Shown: piece by piece, positions 35,301 through 43,486 of the stretch
Position numbering within the stretch: position 1 is the first letter of the stretch
Layout: each line of letters begins with the position of its first letter
The notes under the pieces: generated by a model
Seen by the model: only the letters and a program-made list of their open reading frames with translations
The model's database searches: none
What the model was told of the DNA's origin: nothing
From: Chryseobacterium sp.
GTDB lineage: Bacteria; Bacteroidota; Bacteroidia; Flavobacteriales; Weeksellaceae
Direction: 5' to 3'
DNA length: 64,000 nt
Assembly (NCBI RefSeq): GCF_008014695.1
Contig: NZ_VOXE01000001.1
Coordinates: forward strand, 1-64,000
Translations under genes and position numbers: made by a program

Positions 35301-35316
35301 GCAGTTAACCTTTTAA
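32311..35316 (+). CDS. SusC/RagA family TonB-linked outer membrane transporter
   Basis: 1001 residues from ATG 32311 (MELNQQLTIPIILLL), which gives a proper signal peptide (QAHAQ at its end); an upstream ATG at 32185 would put 42 non-signal residues before it. Order: carboxypeptidase-D-like regulatory domain (about 27-100), TonB plug (about 130-250: LSAVQGRMAGVNITQN, DADATAIYGSRGGNGVILITTKKG) and a 22-strand barrel to the C-terminal phenylalanine. Imports oligosaccharides or peptides with the SusD partner 11 bases downstream. The S9 peptidase in the same operon favours peptides. Markedly GC-richer than the defence island to its left. Confidence 0.93.
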   Translation: MELNQQLTIPIILLLSVLCSQAHAQTHTVSGTVTADGKPLSGVTVSEEGRDVAAVTGASGTYQLTVQGEQPVLLFRHPSFGERREEIGSQTVFDLSPDEKVSEIKEVVLNAGYYEVKAKESTGSISKVTAKDIENQPVTNVLSAVQGRMAGVNITQNSGVPGGGYDVQIRGRNSLRNMVNSLNDGNSPLYIVDGVPWAVQLSTTYSAGIIPVRSISPLNSINPNDIESIEVLKDADATAIYGSRGGNGVILITTKKGKSGPVRVTLNSSQSYSRATNRLQMMNTADYITMRRQAYANVGVTALPANAYDINGSWDTSRYTDWQKALTGETAEQLSVQLSVAGGSEKNSFSVSAGHQDQTSVFPGDQHYKVNTIAASYSHRSADRKFTLGLSNTFSAAVNNNLATDFTNRALSLSPNAPALYDAEGNLNWQNNTFNNPLAQLNASYLNEVKTLSQNLNVGYKPLTDITVKLNTGFTLQDLEEYSLIPNTAYSPASASGAGPASSSASRGTSAVFSYLLEPQVSWKKQYGNHSLEVLAGMTFQESRSKLSAMRGTGFASNALMQNIAAATNITLSDFSDTRYRYAAFFGRANWQYKERYILNLTARRDGSSRFGPSDRFADFGALGAAWILSEEPFLKEIPWLSLAKLRGSIGRTGSDAIGDFQYEDTYTLGSSSYNGIPGLYPSRLYNPGFSWEKTDKLEAAAELAFWKDRLQVTAAWYRNRSSNQLIGIPLPTTTGFTSILANLGATVENSGMEVEVAGTPLKGQDWKWSVGFNISMPRNRLLAFPGLEGSTYANTYVVGESIYAVKLLDYQGISPATGQYQFTDYNKDGKISTPDDAQALRTLGPEYFGGFQNSFTYRNLSFSFLLQFVKQENWNYIRTMSTPGVMVNQPTEFLNVWSATNPGGIIMPYTPGTNAVTNTLTANFKNSTAAVGDASFIRLKNFQLNYRIPVRTPVLREVSLYVQGQNLWTWTKYFGADPEFITSGFLPPLKTVSMGMQLTF

Positions 35317-35327
35317 AAAACCAAAAA

Positions 35328-36710
35328 ATGAAAAAACAACATACCCGATATGCCGCCGGAGCGGCCCTTGTCCTCTTTACCCTGCTCTCTTCCTGTGAAG
35401 ACCTCGTAGAGGTAAACGAACCCATTAACCAGATCAGTACCGGACAGGTATTTGAATCGGTAAGCACTGCCGATGCGGCACTCAGCAACCTGTATGCGGA
35501 GATGCAGGCCTATTCCCTTATCAGCGGAGGCTCGCCGGGTGCAGGTGCCGAGTTGGGAGCCTATGCCGATGACCTTTACGGGTACGGAGTAGCCACGCAG
35601 AATTCCGACTTCGATATTTTCAGCAATACACAACTGCCCTCCAATACCAGGATTAAATTGGTCTGGAGCAATGCCTACAAGGAGATTTATATGGCCAATT
35701 CAATTATAGAAGGCATCGAGAGCAGTACGGCCATTTCAGAGCCGGACCGGAGAAGGATCAGGGGGGAATCGCTTTTCCTGCGTTCACTCGTGTATTTTTA
35801 CCTGACCGAGGTCTTCGGGGACATCCCGTACACCACCACGACCGATTACATGGTGAACAAAAGCCTGTCCCGTACAGCTGAAGCGGAAGTGTTGCTGAAG
35901 ATCCGCCAGGATCTGTATGATGCTGCTGCAATGATGGAGGATTCCTATCGCAGTACGGAACGCATTTATGCGAACCGCAAGACTGCTGAAATCTTACTGG
36001 CTACGGTGTTGATGACCCGGCAGCAGTACGCTGAAGCCGAGACCCTGCTGAAAGGAATCGTGCAGAATCCGCTCTATATATGGCAGCCCGACCTCACTAA
36101 GACCTTCAAGATGACTGGAAAACATATCCTGTGGCAACTGAAACCGCTGAAACCCGGCAATCCCACCAATGAGGCCACGCTGTATTATTTTGTAAGCGCA
36201 TTGCCCAATACCTACACACTGTCCGATCCGCTGGCTCTTAGTTTTGCATCCAATGACCTGCGTAAACAGAATTGGGTCAAATCAATAGTGATCGCAGGCA
36301 AAACCTATTACCGACCCGACAAATACCGCAACACGGTGAACAATACGGATGAATACTCGGTCGTGTTCAGGCTGGAGGAGGCCTACCTGCTTCTGGCTGA
36401 GGCCTTGGTGCAGCAAAATAAACTGGGCGAAGCCCTTCCTTATCTGAATGCCGTCAAACAGAAGGCAGGAATCAGTGCAGCACCGTTAACCCTCACAAAA
36501 GTCCAGTTGCTCAATGAGATCCTTAACGAGAACAGGAAAGAGTTTTTCACCGAAAGGGGCATCCGCTTCCTTACCCTTAAAAGAGCTGGCCGCCTGAACG
36601 ATCTTAGTGCGGTAAAACCCAACTGGAAATCCTGGCATATCCATTGGCCGGTGCCGGTGTCCGAACTGCTACTCAATCCCAATCTTAATCCGCAGAATGA
36701 TGGGTATTAA
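35328..36710 (+). CDS. SusD/RagB family substrate-binding lipoprotein
   Basis: 460 residues. Lipobox LLSSC (Cys about 22), then the SusD-like N-terminal segment (NEPINQISTGQVFESVSTADAALSNLYAEM) and the helical TPR scaffold with RGESLFLRSLVYFYLTEVFGDIPY. Surface-exposed lid over the SusC barrel. Its end overlaps the S9 peptidase start by 14 bases, so the three genes are one operon. Confidence 0.93.
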   Translation: MKKQHTRYAAGAALVLFTLLSSCEDLVEVNEPINQISTGQVFESVSTADAALSNLYAEMQAYSLISGGSPGAGAELGAYADDLYGYGVATQNSDFDIFSNTQLPSNTRIKLVWSNAYKEIYMANSIIEGIESSTAISEPDRRRIRGESLFLRSLVYFYLTEVFGDIPYTTTTDYMVNKSLSRTAEAEVLLKIRQDLYDAAAMMEDSYRSTERIYANRKTAEILLATVLMTRQQYAEAETLLKGIVQNPLYIWQPDLTKTFKMTGKHILWQLKPLKPGNPTNEATLYYFVSALPNTYTLSDPLALSFASNDLRKQNWVKSIVIAGKTYYRPDKYRNTVNNTDEYSVVFRLEEAYLLLAEALVQQNKLGEALPYLNAVKQKAGISAAPLTLTKVQLLNEILNENRKEFFTERGIRFLTLKRAGRLNDLSAVKPNWKSWHIHWPVPVSELLLNPNLNPQNDGY

Positions 36711-39183
36711 GTGGAAAATGCAGCTGAAACTGCCGCTTGGTGTTCTCCTGCTCTTTTTTATAGGCATCCGATTATCCGCGCAGAATAAAGGTCTTTCTGC
36801 AGGAAGTCCCTTCACTGGGAAAACCTACGATCTGGCATGGATAAGGCCATCCCCCGACAGTAAATACATTTCATTCCAGAAAAACTATGAAAGCGGTGCC
36901 GATACACTGGTGTTGGTTTCTGCCACCATCCCGGGCCGCATCATTTTTCAGACAGCGGGAGTATATCCTAACCTGCTGCACTATTCAAAGAATGGCTACC
37001 TGTTTATGACGGGAAGCGGTACGGTAAAATACCTGAAACTCCCTCTCCTGAGACCGCAGGTCTGGGAGGGCGTTACCAAGGCTTTTTTTCTGGAGAAGGA
37101 TAATGGCTTTGTGTTACTGCAGAAGGGGATTCTGAGGATATATGATGAGGAGGCGCATGTTGTTGAAGAGATAAAAGAAGTCACCACAATAGAGCAGAGG
37201 GAGGATCAGCTGTTTTATATTCAGAAGAGGGGGAATTCGTATGTTCTCGTGCAGTGGTCAAGTCTATTAAAGCAATTGGTGTACACCGCTTCCAGTCCCA
37301 AAATTACACTTGATTTTTATGAAGGACAGCGCTTCATTGTTCATGAAACCGATCCGGTCACCGGAGAAGTAGCGGTAAACCATATTGATATCGGAGCAGG
37401 TACCACCTCACCGCTGCTAAATGATAAGTCGCTGTCCTTTAAGAACGTTGCTGCAGTTTCCGAAAGTCAACCCGGAAACTATTTCATGACGATGACGGCA
37501 TCTGCCCCTGTCGTTCAGAAATCCGCCGTTGACATTTGGTACGGCAATGACAATGATCTGGGAAAGAAATTTCAGAACGGCCTTTCCCTGAAATATTACC
37601 TATGGGAGCCCGCACAGGATAGGGTAACGCCGCTTGAGGATGTGCGGTTTACAAAACACGTCGATCCGGGCAACGAGCGCTTCCTGCTGGCGCTCAATCC
37701 GTCCCTGCATCAGGATTACACCAAAGAACGAATTCCGTATGAGCTCTGGCGCTATGACCTCGTGCAGGGTAAATATGACCTGCTTGGAACAACGGGGGTG
37801 TATTGTATGATGGATCCGAAAGGAAAGTACCTGCTCTCCTACGACTATACCGACTGGGTGCTTTTTTCGCTGGATACCAAAGAAAAACGAATCATAAAAG
37901 CAGACCCGGATGCCAGACCGTATTTTGATGAAAAAGGGGAGAGAATTGTATTTGCCGGCGCGGGCACGATCAACGAATATGATATTTATGACAATACCAT
38001 GGAGGTCATTCCGTTACCGGAAGGGTTTGAAGCTTCGGTACTGAACGGCACAAGGACCAGGCTGGGCGCGGAAAGCCGTTTCAGCACCGATTGGTTTGAC
38101 GGCTCCTGCCCGCTGCTGATAAAGATTACCCACCCTGAAACCATGGAGCAGGCAGTGGGTGTTTACCATAAGAATAAGTTCCGGCTGCTCTATAAGCCCT
38201 CGGCAGAATACGTGAATCTGGCAGCTGCGATGCCGGATGGGAGGAGTTTTTTGTATGTGAAGAGCAATTACAACCGCCCGCCGGTTTTGATGTTGAACAG
38301 GAAGGGTAACGAGAAGGAACTCTTTCGGAGCAACCCAGCTGATACCCGTTCAGCATTGGTGAGGATGGAGAAGAAAATTTATAAGAACTCCCGTGGTGTC
38401 CCGCTGCAGAGCCTCCTTTTTTATCCGTCACACTACGATCCGCAAAAGAAGTACCCAATGATCACCGGCATCTATGAGCTTTTGCGGAACCAGAGCAACA
38501 GATATTTACGGGACGGTTTTGCCAGCAGGATCGAAGGGATGAACATCCGTTATTACCTCGAAAGAGGCTACTTCATTTACCTTCCGGATATCGTGTATGA
38601 CGGAAGGGGGCCTGGCCGCTCGGCTCTGGACTGTGTGGAAAGTGCACTGGATGCCCTGAAGGATATGCCTTCCGTAGATATGCAGAAGGTGGGGCTGATG
38701 GGCCATTCACATGGCGGCTATGAAACCAACTTCATTGCGACCCAGAGCAGGCGTTTTGCTGCTTATGTGGGCGGAGCCGGAAACAGCGATCTGGTTCGGT
38801 CCTACCATTCATTCAACTACAACTTTGTCAGTCCGTTTTACTGGCAGTTTGAGGAACAGCAGTACCGCATGTTCAAACCTTTTGCGGAAGACAAGAACCT
38901 CTATACAGACAACAGTCCCGTTTATCATGCCGAGAAGGTGAGCAGCCCCATTCTCCTGTGGGCCGGGACGAAGGATGAAAACATTGCCTGGGACCAGACC
39001 ATGGAATTTTACCTCGGGCTCCGCAGGAACGGGAAGAAGGTGGTGGCCCTTTTTTATAGAGGAGATGGACATAACCTCCTGAATACTGCCAACCGCGAAG
39101 ACCTTTTTATCAGGATTTCGGATTGGTTCGGTTACCATCTTAAAGGACTTGAAAAGGATTGGATCCGGGAAGGGGAAAATTAA
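36697..39183 (+). CDS. S9 family serine peptidase (prolyl oligopeptidase type)
   Basis: 828 residues with an N-terminal membrane/signal segment (LGVLLLFFIGIRLSAQ). A long beta-propeller region (about 40-590) precedes the alpha/beta-hydrolase domain with S671 in GHSHGGY, D760 in GTKDENIAW and H792 in GDGHN. Such enzymes cut short peptides, often after proline or alanine, and in the periplasm would process what SusCD imports. Start chosen as ATG 36697, overlapping the SusD stop; a second ATG follows directly. Ends at a strong bidirectional terminator. Confidence 0.9.
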   Translation: MMGIKWKMQLKLPLGVLLLFFIGIRLSAQNKGLSAGSPFTGKTYDLAWIRPSPDSKYISFQKNYESGADTLVLVSATIPGRIIFQTAGVYPNLLHYSKNGYLFMTGSGTVKYLKLPLLRPQVWEGVTKAFFLEKDNGFVLLQKGILRIYDEEAHVVEEIKEVTTIEQREDQLFYIQKRGNSYVLVQWSSLLKQLVYTASSPKITLDFYEGQRFIVHETDPVTGEVAVNHIDIGAGTTSPLLNDKSLSFKNVAAVSESQPGNYFMTMTASAPVVQKSAVDIWYGNDNDLGKKFQNGLSLKYYLWEPAQDRVTPLEDVRFTKHVDPGNERFLLALNPSLHQDYTKERIPYELWRYDLVQGKYDLLGTTGVYCMMDPKGKYLLSYDYTDWVLFSLDTKEKRIIKADPDARPYFDEKGERIVFAGAGTINEYDIYDNTMEVIPLPEGFEASVLNGTRTRLGAESRFSTDWFDGSCPLLIKITHPETMEQAVGVYHKNKFRLLYKPSAEYVNLAAAMPDGRSFLYVKSNYNRPPVLMLNRKGNEKELFRSNPADTRSALVRMEKKIYKNSRGVPLQSLLFYPSHYDPQKKYPMITGIYELLRNQSNRYLRDGFASRIEGMNIRYYLERGYFIYLPDIVYDGRGPGRSALDCVESALDALKDMPSVDMQKVGLMGHSHGGYETNFIATQSRRFAAYVGGAGNSDLVRSYHSFNYNFVSPFYWQFEEQQYRMFKPFAEDKNLYTDNSPVYHAEKVSSPILLWAGTKDENIAWDQTMEFYLGLRRNGKKVVALFYRGDGHNLLNTANREDLFIRISDWFGYHLKGLEKDWIREGEN

Positions 39184-39187
39184 AAAA

Positions 39188-39211
39188 GGATGCCTTGCGG
39201 CATCCCTTTTT
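39188..39211. terminator. Bidirectional terminator between S9 peptidase and DUF6520 genes
   Basis: GGATGCC (39188-39194), loop TTGC, GGCATCC (39199-39205), flanked by AAAAAA on the left and TTTT on the right. Serves the plus-strand SusCD-S9 operon and the converging minus-strand operon. Confidence 0.85.
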
Positions 39212-39222
39212 GGCTGTTAACC

Positions 39223-39495
39223 TTACTGGATTTCCCAGAGGCTGTTTGGGCAGCCCGTACCGCTGAGTTCATACAGCGTCTCAGTGCCCATGCCCACATC
39301 ACCGGTACATACTACAGTACCTTGGGTATCGCACTCTTTCTGCGCGTCAATACATTCCGGGTTTTCTCCGAAATGATAAGCAAACCCCGGCCTTACAGCC
39401 TTGGTATTCTCTTTGTTCACATGAGTTGCGAATGCACTTCCTGCTCCTGCAAGCACCATAAAGGCGGGCAGCAGAAATTTTTTAAAATTTTTCAT
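39223..39495 (-). CDS. DUF6520 family small exported Cys protein
   Basis: 90 residues with a signal peptide (KKFLLPAFMVLAGAGSAFAT), the usual start of DUF6520 proteins in Bacteroidota. The mature part has four cysteines (ECIDAQKECD, VVCTG, TGCPNSLWEIQ), likely two disulfides. Function unknown. It is the last gene of the operon lipoprotein - 55-aa protein - MauE protein - DUF6520; the MauE-type membrane protein 24 bases upstream is of a family linked to disulfide formation, which would suit a Cys-rich exported peptide (inference). Confidence 0.85.
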   Translation of the reverse strand: MKNFKKFLLPAFMVLAGAGSAFATHVNKENTKAVRPGFAYHFGENPECIDAQKECDTQGTVVCTGDVGMGTETLYELSGTGCPNSLWEIQ

Positions 39496-39519
39496 TTCAT
39501 AAAAATTTAATTGTTTTGC

Positions 39520-41037
39520 CTACTCTGAACCGGGTTTTCGGCTTCTCCCGTTGATGAAATGGTCTGTAAGTGCTTGCGCGCAGCGGTAACGGACTATCAC
39601 ATCACCCGACAGTACATAGAAATACTGGTCGGTTATGAACATCCTGGACATTTTATTTTTATCGCGGTTCTGGACATACATACTGCCCCAGTAGCCCGCA
39701 GGTGCTGTTGTATATACATCTACAACAGTATTCTTTTTCCAAAGCTCTTTTGATTCATGCCTGCCGATCAGATTGGATGCACTGAAAAGCAGGCCTTTGT
39801 GCACGGCCATATACCTGTTCACCCTGAGGGGCGGTTCGGTCATCTTTTTTCGCCCGTCCTGCAAATTTTTCACCTTTATTCGTGCTGTAGAAACCGTGTC
39901 AATGGTTTTCATACGTGAAACGACTTTGAGTGAACTGTTTAGCTTAAGGATCTGGTTTCTGTAATAAAACAGATAGTAGGCATATCCCTCTGCAGTATCA
40001 TACAGCAGCTGCCCGTCGGCATCGAAACCCCCGTCTGCCTTAGCCGTCAGTACGCTGCTGTTAATCTGTACCCGGTATTTTTCTCCTAACGTAAGAGTGG
40101 CAAGTCCTGTCCGCTGCGATGTTTTTTCTTCCACCCGTAACATGAATTGGGTGGGAGAAAGCACTACAAACTGATCGAAGTACGCTTGATCACTGCTGAT
40201 CTCGCGCAGCGGATGCTGCAGCGAATCGATGGGTGCTGCATAAATTACTGGCACCATACCGTCGTAGGCAAAGAGCATACTGTTCTGCACCAGATACCTG
40301 AGATGGCGGAAGTCTCTGTCCGTGCTCGGCACCACGTCGATGGTGTCGGGTTTTTTGAAAAGGCTGTCCATCTTCAGGATTCTGAAAGGGCTGGTGGGAT
40401 TCCCAAGATAGATGCTGCCCGCTTCGCTTCCGGCAAAATAATAGGAGTTGACTTTCAGGTCATAAGACTTGTCCTCAACAATCGGATGGTGGGGATACCT
40501 CCTCGTAAAATTATTTTCTCTTTCTATGAGATGTTCCGAAGAAAAGAAGAGGGCAATCATACCGCCTGATCCCAGAAGAAATACCGCCGCCATCTTCAGT
40601 ATCGGTCTGCGCAGGCCGGCAGCATGGTCTTTTTCCAGAACCTGTACCCCTGTTGCAGCCAGAACCACACAGCCGATATTGAAGATCAGATGCTCCGTCC
40701 ATCCCATTTTCTCCAGGATGCCGCCGCATGAGCACGGGACAAAATCACTGTAATTCAGGATCAGGTAAATATAGACGGTAAACGCCACCATTAGGGTGAA
40801 TGATGCGTACAGCCCGGCAAGCCGTGTCCTTTGGTTCAGCAGCAGACCTGAAATAAGGAGTTCTGCTGCAATCACTGCGTACGAAACGAATCCGGCGTAA
40901 GCACTGAGCAGCGGCGACTGCCCGATCTGCACCTGGAAATTCTCAAAATCCATCATCTTGCTCATACCAGCGTAAATAAACAGCAGTACAAAAAAGTATG
41001 ATATCAGATCAACGATTATGGAAGGTATCTTTCTCAT
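39520..41037 (-). CDS. MauE/DoxX-like membrane protein with C-terminal propeller-like domain
   Basis: 505 residues. The first 150 residues form four to five helices of the MauE/DoxX type with the hallmark CSCGGILEKMGW (about 101-112). A fifth hydrophobic helix (about 148-166) leads to a 330-residue periplasmic domain of repeated beta strands, resembling a six-bladed propeller. MauE proteins support disulfide formation and maturation of exported partners. Fusion to a large periplasmic domain is common in Bacteroidota beside DUF6520 and SusC genes, but its role has not been set out. Overlaps no gene; a 55-residue protein ends 17 bases upstream. Confidence 0.8.
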   Translation of the reverse strand: MRKIPSIIVDLISYFFVLLFIYAGMSKMMDFENFQVQIGQSPLLSAYAGFVSYAVIAAELLISGLLLNQRTRLAGLYASFTLMVAFTVYIYLILNYSDFVPCSCGGILEKMGWTEHLIFNIGCVVLAATGVQVLEKDHAAGLRRPILKMAAVFLLGSGGMIALFFSSEHLIERENNFTRRYPHHPIVEDKSYDLKVNSYYFAGSEAGSIYLGNPTSPFRILKMDSLFKKPDTIDVVPSTDRDFRHLRYLVQNSMLFAYDGMVPVIYAAPIDSLQHPLREISSDQAYFDQFVVLSPTQFMLRVEEKTSQRTGLATLTLGEKYRVQINSSVLTAKADGGFDADGQLLYDTAEGYAYYLFYYRNQILKLNSSLKVVSRMKTIDTVSTARIKVKNLQDGRKKMTEPPLRVNRYMAVHKGLLFSASNLIGRHESKELWKKNTVVDVYTTAPAGYWGSMYVQNRDKNKMSRMFITDQYFYVLSGDVIVRYRCAQALTDHFINGRSRKPGSE

Positions 41038-41054
41038 GGCGTATTTTTATAATT

Positions 41055-41222
41055 TTAACAGGCAATGATTAATTTCCAGCTGGTTTTTTTTCCACAGTAA
41101 TCAGGCATTTTCTCTCCTTTTAATACGGTGACTGTCGTTCGGAAATTCCCCATACTTTCCCAGATGCCGCTTTCCGGACATGGTAAGCCTGTGACAACTG
41201 ATATGGAGGTACGGGGAATCAT
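41055..41222 (-). CDS. 55-residue CPxSGxW / GEKMP motif protein
   Basis: Below the usual size cutoff but well placed: ATG 41220-41222, stop 41055-41057, 20 bases after the lipoprotein stop and 17 before the MauE gene start. The product has TGLPCPESGIWE (about 11-22), a short beta-like stretch and LKGEKMPDYCGKKTSW (about 34-49). The combination CPxSGxW...GExMP...W recurs in short proteins of several Gram-negative groups (from memory). There is no signal peptide. No other frame in this gap is open. Likely co-expressed with its neighbours. Confidence 0.6.
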   Translation of the reverse strand: MIPRTSISVVTGLPCPESGIWESMGNFRTTVTVLKGEKMPDYCGKKTSWKLIIAC

Positions 41223-41242
41223 AGGTCATAAAAATTGAACAG

Positions 41243-41461
41243 TTATTTAGGGACATGCCGCCAATTGTCACCATCTCTGACCGGCGGATCCGGATCTACA
41301 GTTTCTTCTGATGTTTGGGTTGAATCTCCCTTCATCATTGTCGTTTTTACGATTTCATCGAGCTGATTATTTTCTGAAATGACATCTTCATCTCGGTTTG
41401 TACAGTTTTGAAGGAAAACTGACCCTATTGCTAGACTAAAAATTGGGATAAACTTTTTCAT
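41243..41461 (-). CDS. Small lipoprotein ending in VRDGDNWRHVPK
   Basis: 72 residues from ATG 41459-41461 (MKKFIPIFSLAIGSVFL); a longer upstream frame has no signal sequence at its start. Lipobox FLQNC (Cys about 20), an acidic low-complexity middle and the tail DPDPPVRDGDNWRHVPK. Flavobacterial genomes hold other small lipoproteins with a proline-rich, VRDGD-x-WR tail next to AraC/TPR regulators (from memory). First gene of the four-gene minus-strand operon; divergent from the TPR-AraC gene. Confidence 0.65.
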   Translation of the reverse strand: MKKFIPIFSLAIGSVFLQNCTNRDEDVISENNQLDEIVKTTMMKGDSTQTSEETVDPDPPVRDGDNWRHVPK

Positions 41462-41702
41462 TTTAATTTTTTTTAATTGGTTATCCCGGCCGGATTGAAT
41501 TAGAATTCTGAAGCCAAAGTTATAGGGCACCAGCCCCTGAAAAAACTGCTCTATGAGGCAATTTTAAAATAGATACGTGTCAATTTTAAAATTGATACGT
41601 AAATAATTTACCTTTATTCCGTTATGGATCAGGAGTTTGGAAAAGTATTCCTTTACGAGCTCTCAACTCTCTGAAAACTGGCAGATTTAGATACAAAATG
41701 TT

Positions 41703-41710
41703 TAATTTTG
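41703..41710 (+). promoter_or_regulatory. Candidate -7 box of the TPR-AraC gene
   Basis: TAATTTTG matches TAnnTTTG and lies 26 bases before the start codon. No TTTG at -33. Confidence 0.4.
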
Positions 41711-41736
41711 AGAGGATGAGGTTCTAATATGGGTAT

Positions 41737-43440
41737 ATGAAAAAGTTAAATTACCTTCTTGTTCTGTTTTCTGCATTTTCCAATGTGCTGTTTTCCCAGC
41801 AAAAGAAAGAATGGACGTTCAGTGAGATCAGAAAAAACTATGAAAAGATGACCATTGATGACAGGGATGCGATGCCCTATGTGCAATTGTACATTCAAAA
41901 GGCTAAAAAGGAAAACAGCCCTCTTAAATTAATTCAGGGGTACAGAGACGGCAGACAGTTTGATCTGCATAACAAGATCAGATATGCGGACAGTGTCATA
42001 GCCGTAAGTTTGAATCACGGAACAACTGACGATATCAGCAAAGATTATCTGAGCAAGGGAATCATCTATTACTTCTATCACAAAAAGTATAAACTTGCCC
42101 TGGATCAATACCTGAAAGCCTATGAATATTCGAAAGGATCAAAAGATGAATATCATCATTATAAAGTCATTTACCACCTGGGGATCGTCAAAGAACATTT
42201 GGGGTATTATGATGAAGCTCTGGAACACTTTCGGGAATGCGCAGATTTTTACGGATCAAGGTTAAAACAGAATCTTCACGACAATGAACGGTTCAATTAT
42301 AAGAAGGCCTATCTCAACAGTCTTCATCAGCTGACGGTCACCAACAGGTACCTTAAGAACTTCATAAAAAGTGACAGCCTGAGCAAGTTGGGATATCAAC
42401 TCACTGCAGGTGATGCTGATTTCGCGCTCGAACACAGCTATTTTCTTAAAAGCATGGGGATTATAAAATTTCACAAGAAAGACTATGCCGGGGCAGAGAA
42501 AGACCTGAACAGCGCATTGCCTTTGATCTCCAAACGAAGAGATTTTGCGTGGGTTTCAGTGATCTACTATTATCTGGGCCGGATTTCCGAAGCCCAAAAT
42601 GATCCAGGCCAAGCGGTCCATTATTACAGTGAAATAGATGCCATCTTCAATAAGCACGGATATATAGCGCCTGAGGTTTACGGGAGTTATTATTATCTTA
42701 TTGAATATTATAAGGACAACAATTTGAACAGACAGCTGTACTATACCAGTCAGCTGCTTAAGGCCGACAGTATGATTTCACGGGATTATCCTTACCTGTC
42801 TTCAAAGCTTCATAAAGATTATGACCGGAAAACACTGATCGACCAAAAGAATGATATTGAGAAGGCCGGTAAGAGAAAAATAAGGCTTGCCAAGATTCTC
42901 ATATTATCCGGAATAATTCTCCTTGCTTTATTTGTAGTAAGATATATTAAAGACCGGAAAATAAAGAAACAGTATGACCTGCTGCAGAAGAGACTGTCAG
43001 AAGGAAGTTATAACGTCCAAGATATTATACAGGCAGAACCGGCAGAACCTGCCTTGAGGAAGACTTTTTTGACACCGGAAATGACCATAGAGATAAGAGG
43101 AAAGCTGGAAAAATTTGAACTGGAAAAGCAGTTTTTGAAAAAGGGGCTAACCGAAAAGGATGTCGCCGTCAAGTTGTCGACCAATTCCCATTATCTGTCC
43201 GTCTATATTAATGAACAAAAGGGGATGAACTTCAATAAATATATGGCGGAACTCAGGATAAACTATATTACCCATCTGCTCAATAACAATAATATGTACC
43301 TCCGCTTCACCATCGAAGCACTGGCGAATGAGTGCGGCATCGCATCCCGCCAGAATTTCTCGAACCTGTTCTTTGAAATCAACGGAATCCGCCCTGCCGA
43401 CTACATCAAGAAGCGCAAACAGGAATTAGGAATCAGCTGA
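41737..43440 (+). CDS. Membrane-anchored TPR regulator with AraC-type HTH
   Basis: 567 residues. Signal/anchor 1-20, about eight TPR-like helix pairs in the periplasm (about 70-380), one transmembrane helix (about 382-403, ILILSGIILLALFVVRYI), and a cytoplasmic AraC-type DNA-binding domain (about 455-560) with KLSTNSHYLSVYINEQKGMNFNKYM and a second HTH IEALANECGIASRQNFSNLF. This one-component sensor type is frequent in Flavobacteriia. Its place beside the SusCD/S9/DUF6520 locus suggests it senses a peptide or other substrate outside and controls these genes (inference). Confidence 0.88.
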   Translation: MKKLNYLLVLFSAFSNVLFSQQKKEWTFSEIRKNYEKMTIDDRDAMPYVQLYIQKAKKENSPLKLIQGYRDGRQFDLHNKIRYADSVIAVSLNHGTTDDISKDYLSKGIIYYFYHKKYKLALDQYLKAYEYSKGSKDEYHHYKVIYHLGIVKEHLGYYDEALEHFRECADFYGSRLKQNLHDNERFNYKKAYLNSLHQLTVTNRYLKNFIKSDSLSKLGYQLTAGDADFALEHSYFLKSMGIIKFHKKDYAGAEKDLNSALPLISKRRDFAWVSVIYYYLGRISEAQNDPGQAVHYYSEIDAIFNKHGYIAPEVYGSYYYLIEYYKDNNLNRQLYYTSQLLKADSMISRDYPYLSSKLHKDYDRKTLIDQKNDIEKAGKRKIRLAKILILSGIILLALFVVRYIKDRKIKKQYDLLQKRLSEGSYNVQDIIQAEPAEPALRKTFLTPEMTIEIRGKLEKFELEKQFLKKGLTEKDVAVKLSTNSHYLSVYINEQKGMNFNKYMAELRINYITHLLNNNNMYLRFTIEALANECGIASRQNFSNLFFEINGIRPADYIKKRKQELGIS

Positions 43441-43486
43441 TCATATACTGAATAGCCGAATTTTTGTAAATTTCTGAAAAAAGGAC

